DNA from: Roseibium limicola
Lineage (GTDB): Bacteria; Pseudomonadota; Alphaproteobacteria; Rhizobiales; Stappiaceae
DNA length: 64,000 nt
Reading direction: 5' to 3'
NCBI RefSeq assembly: GCF_017313085.1
Contig: NZ_JAFLNF010000001.1
Location: 372,001 to 436,000 of the forward strand
Part shown: positions 61,267 through 64,000 of the stretch, one piece after another
Layout: each line of letters opens with the position of its first letter
Position numbering within the stretch: position 1 is the stretch's first letter
The notes under the pieces: generated by a model
The model's input: only the letters and a program-made list of their open reading frames with translations
Databases searched by the model: none
What the model was told of the DNA's origin: nothing
Made by a program: the position numbers and the translations under genes

Positions 61267-61946
61267 CGTCCGGAACCAATCGTCAAAGAACTTCGGCAAC
61301 CGTCGAGCAGGATACCGGTATGACGTCCGTTGTCTTCGCTCCAGCCGGAGAAGCACTCCGCAGGTAGGTGAAGATGGAAATCCTTGGTCAGGATGTTGAA
61401 ACATCCACCGACCGCCCGGATATCTTCGATCTTGCCCGTCCAGCGTTGGGTAATGGCTGCTACAGCGACCTCAACGGTGACTTCATCGCCGCCGATCAAG
61501 CCATCCAGGAACGGCCGGGCCGGATCATTTTCGAGGTCTGGAGCCGCGTCTTCCACGCTTGGACGCGGACGCAGATCAATCGCCTCGCGTTCAAAAGACA
61601 CGAGCGCTGCTGCAAAGACCTCCAGCCCTTCCAGTCCGACAACGGAGAAGAGAATCTCGTCTTCCTGCCCGAGAAAATCCAGACGCGGATAGACCTTGCC
61701 GCGCATTTCCGAAAACGTGTCCAGCTCGACGGCGACCAGCAGCGAATCATTGATTTCGGAGCTGTGGCACTTGCCGGAAATCTTCACCGGACCTGTCCCG
61801 ACCTCGACCTGCTCGACCAGCCCGATGCGTTCATGCACTAAGCCATTGGCGCGGACCACCATCATGACCCGGTCCATACCCGGCAGTCGCTTCAGAACCT
61901 CAACAGGGGCAGCATGCAGTTTGTGGCGTTTCGCGTCAGCGCTCAT
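61263..61946 (-). CDS. HemS/ChuX/HutX-like heme-utilisation protein
   Basis: 227 residues. RVMMVVRANGLVHERIGLVE and GLEGLEVFAAALVSFERE in the first half resemble one repeat of HemS/HmuS or the ChuX/HutX fold, and VGGCFNILTKDFHLHLPAEC near the end resembles the second sheet with its His cluster. Two-repeat HemS proteins are about 340 residues, so this is a shorter form. It lies 2 bases after the ABC protein gene and overlaps the ChaN-like gene. Assignment is moderate; handling of heme or a related iron compound in the cytoplasm is inferred. Confidence 0.6.
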   Translation of the reverse strand: MSADAKRHKLHAAPVEVLKRLPGMDRVMMVVRANGLVHERIGLVEQVEVGTGPVKISGKCHSSEINDSLLVAVELDTFSEMRGKVYPRLDFLGQEDEILFSVVGLEGLEVFAAALVSFEREAIDLRPRPSVEDAAPDLENDPARPFLDGLIGGDEVTVEVAVAAITQRWTGKIEDIRAVGGCFNILTKDFHLHLPAECFSGWSEDNGRHTGILLDGCRSSLTIGSGR

Positions 61947-61948
61947 AG

Positions 61949-63718
61949 TCAGTTTCCAAAAGTTGCAAAAGTCGGCGAGCTTTCAAAGCTCATGATCGTT
62001 TCGGATGATGGTGTCTCTGCAAGGGAGCCTCCCAGCTCCAGGACCTTGAAGGAACCAAGCGCTTCAGGCGGTCGGTGAGCGGCACAAATGATCATCGCGT
62101 CCGGCAACTCACAGCGCAGAAGCGTTAGAAGCTCTGCTTCACTGCGCGCATCCAGAGCGCTGGTGGCCTCGTCAAGGATCAAGATATCCGGACGGTTGAG
62201 GAGCACCCGAGCCAGAGCCAACCGCTGGCGTTCGCCTACGGAAAGCCCGGCGTAGCCTTCCTCGTCGGACTGGTTCAGCGCCGCCACCCGGTGAGACAAC
62301 CCAACCTTTTGAAGGGCATTTTCGATGTCAGCCTTACCGACCGCGCCCGGGTCCTGCGGATAGGTTGCTGCATGGGCGAGCCCTTCCGGGAAGACGCGCG
62401 GCACCTGAGGCAGGGCCAAAAGCTTGACCTCAGGCAGAGAGACCGTACCCGCTCCATAGGGCCAAAGCCCGGAAATGGCAGACAACAGCGTGCTCTTGCC
62501 AACGCCCGAAGCGCCCTTCACCCAAACAGTCTCCCCAGGGTTCAGCTTCAAATCGGGGACCGGTGCCAAAGCCTTTCCCTGTGGCGTCGTCAGAGCCAGG
62601 CCGTAAAGCTGCAATGGGCCATTTGGCAAGCGCGGTCGCTCAATATCGCATACCGCATCAGGCGATGACCACGGTGCCTGCGTCGCCTTGATCAGCAGAT
62701 CAAGGCGTTCGGCCACGGCCGCAAACTCTGCCAGGTCGCGATAGGAAAAGATGAACCAGCTCAAACTGGTCGTCACCTGTGAAAAGGCGGAGGCAAGCTG
62801 CATCAACCCGCCTAAAGTCACACTGCCTGCGAAATAGGCTGGCAACGCGAGAAACGTCGGAATTCGCAGCACGGTCTGAAAATAGGGACGTACGAACAGC
62901 CCCAGAAGCAGCTCCGCATTGATAAGCTGAAACCAGTTTTTGCGGATGGCATCGAAACGCCTATTTAGCCTGCGTCGCTCGGCCTCTTCACCTGACGCTT
63001 GAGCGATCTCGTCGGCCCCATCCCGCAATTGAATCAGCGCATGCCGAAAATTCGCTTCTTGCCGCTCTTGCGAAAAAACCAGTCCCTTGATCGGTCGCCC
63101 AAGCAGGTGGGTAATGAGGCTGGAGAGTGCGACATACAGAAAAGCCGCCCAGACCATGTAGTGCGAGATGAGGATGTCCACGCCGAACAGTGACAGTGCC
63201 AATGGAAACGACGACAACGACCAGAGGACAGCCAAATAGGACGTCAGCCCAACAATCCGGGAAATCAGGTCCAGCGTTTCTTTCAGCAATCGATCTACTA
63301 ACTGGCGGCAGTCCTCGGCGATTCTCTGATCAGGATTATCCACCGGGAGCGCAGAATAGCCTGGGCGCAGATGCCAATAGGCCTTGTTCGACAGCCACAT
63401 GTCCTGCACGCGCTCTGTCAGCCTTTGGCGGAGAAACAGCATCAGCCGCTTTTTCAACCAATTTCCCGCCAGATAGAAAGTGGCGCTGGCCCCGACCAAC
63501 AGGCCAAAATGCCCTATTTCGGTCAGAGCAGCCCCTGCATCCCGATTTTCAAGAGCGTCATAAAACGCCTTGCTCCAGGCAATTTGCTGCACTGAGATCC
63601 ACACCCCGGCAAACTGGAACCCGAGTGCTGCGGAATAAAGCAGATAGGCGAACCAGGACCCGGGCCCTGACACGGCGTACCGTGTCAGGATGAAGATACG
63701 TCTGAGGACCACACCCAT
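61949..63718 (-). CDS. SbmA/BacA-type ABC transporter with ATPase domain
   Basis: 589 residues. The N-terminal membrane domain (about 1-330) has the SbmA_BacA pattern: LYSAALGFQFAGVWISVQQI, SKAFYDALENRDAGAAL, RLTERVQDMWLSNKAYWHLR and NPDQRIAEDC. The ATPase (about 375-570) has VKGASGVGKSTLLSAISGLW, signature LSVGERQRLALARVLL and LILDEATSALDARSE. Proteins of this kind (YddA, Rv1819c) move peptides, cobalamin or other cofactors. Being between a TonB receptor and a HemS-like gene, 4 bases from the former, it may import or export an iron chelator; no binding protein accompanies it. Confidence 0.85.
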   Translation of the reverse strand: MGVVLRRIFILTRYAVSGPGSWFAYLLYSAALGFQFAGVWISVQQIAWSKAFYDALENRDAGAALTEIGHFGLLVGASATFYLAGNWLKKRLMLFLRQRLTERVQDMWLSNKAYWHLRPGYSALPVDNPDQRIAEDCRQLVDRLLKETLDLISRIVGLTSYLAVLWSLSSFPLALSLFGVDILISHYMVWAAFLYVALSSLITHLLGRPIKGLVFSQERQEANFRHALIQLRDGADEIAQASGEEAERRRLNRRFDAIRKNWFQLINAELLLGLFVRPYFQTVLRIPTFLALPAYFAGSVTLGGLMQLASAFSQVTTSLSWFIFSYRDLAEFAAVAERLDLLIKATQAPWSSPDAVCDIERPRLPNGPLQLYGLALTTPQGKALAPVPDLKLNPGETVWVKGASGVGKSTLLSAISGLWPYGAGTVSLPEVKLLALPQVPRVFPEGLAHAATYPQDPGAVGKADIENALQKVGLSHRVAALNQSDEEGYAGLSVGERQRLALARVLLNRPDILILDEATSALDARSEAELLTLLRCELPDAMIICAAHRPPEALGSFKVLELGGSLAETPSSETIMSFESSPTFATFGN

Positions 63719-63722
63719 CGCC

Positions 63723-64000
63723 TTAGAACGTTAGGTTCAGGCTGGCAGAAAAGGTGCGCCCCGCACCTGTCTGCAGTTCCAGCGGGCTTTGTGCTGCAAC
63801 CGCGGTCGAGGGGGACATGGTCCGCCCCGCAGCGCCAAAGTCGAAGTAGCGCGTGTCAAAGACATTCTTCACGCCAAAGTTCAGACGCGCCTTTTCAGTG
63901 AACTGCCATTGTCCGAAGACATCCAGAAGTGCATAGCCTCCGGGTTTGAACCCATCATCCGAGGAGACTTCCGACACGGGCGCCGCCAGGGTTGTGACAG
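63723..64000 (-). CDS. TonB-dependent receptor, C-terminal part only (runs off the right edge)
   Basis: The last 92 residues of a beta-barrel receptor: GYALLDVFGQWQFTEKARLN, FGVKNVFDTRYFDFGAAG and the end RTFSASLNLTF with terminal Phe, all typical of TonB receptors of the heme/hemoglobin type. The gene continues beyond base 64000. It is the visible start of the operon with the SbmA-type ABC protein, HemS-like and ChaN-like genes. Confidence 0.88.
   Translation of the reverse strand, partial: VTTLAAPVSEVSSDDGFKPGGYALLDVFGQWQFTEKARLNFGVKNVFDTRYFDFGAAGRTMSPSTAVAAQSPLELQTGAGRTFSASLNLTF

Overview
The window looks like a chromosome or large-plasmid segment of an alphaproteobacterium, most likely of the order Hyphomicrobiales (Rhizobiales), although the genus cannot be read from the sequence. 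The reasons are moderately high GC in the genes, many ABC uptake operons with FCD-type GntR regulators, TGA-N9-TCA boxes of the RirA iron-responsive type, and a tRNA remnant that resembles the alphaproteobacterial initiator tRNA. No rRNA, complete tRNA, CRISPR array, integrase or replication gene was found.

Region 1 (1-8.5 kb) is an accessory, decayed, defence-like island. It holds a partial unknown gene, a nuclease-like protein divergent from an XRE regulator, two tandem genes sharing one domain, an AbiJ-N-terminal-domain-like gene broken by an in-frame amber codon, and an intact AbiF/Abi_2 HEPN protein with a nested hairpin RNA directly upstream (abiF-RNA-like antitoxin). Several IS3 remnants and two tRNA 3'-end fragments follow. 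Region 2 (8.5-18.3 kb) is an iron-siderophore locus: a minus-strand operon (ABC ATPase, two FecCD permeases, binding protein, PepSY protein, two PstS-like proteins) divergent from a TonB receptor, with the same 17-bp iron box in both promoters. An RpiR regulator and a patch of pseudogenes and IS debris (18.4-21.2 kb) follow.

Region 3 (21.3-30.4 kb) is the most unusual part. It combines cytochrome b561, a RibD-like reductase, an MDR dehydrogenase, a divergent pterin-synthase-like protein, a GT4 glycosyltransferase, two methyltransferases, a CDP-alcohol phosphatidyltransferase, a flippase-like membrane protein and a membrane sulfatase/phosphoglycerol-transferase-like enzyme. I infer a biosynthetic cluster for a modified, possibly pterin-containing, lipid or glycan.

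Region 4 (30.4-38.7 kb) is an amide-utilisation operon: AmiC-like sensor, AmiR-like ANTAR antiterminator, a peptide-type ABC transporter and a formamidase/acetamidase, preceded by a leader terminator that fits antitermination control. Region 5 (38.9-47.9 kb) has two SDR dehydrogenases, a BKACE enzyme and a complete Liv-type transporter, with an FCD GntR regulator and an 18-bp perfect palindrome in the divergent promoter. Region 6 (47.9-53.6 kb) joins a second FCD regulator to an AbgB-like M20 amidohydrolase and a polar amino-acid ABC transporter. Region 7 (53.8-64 kb) is a second iron/heme locus: TetR regulator, siderophore ABC transporter, two TonB receptors (one running off the window), ChaN-like and HemS/ChuX-like heme proteins and an SbmA/BacA-type ABC protein, with a further TGA-N9-TCA box.
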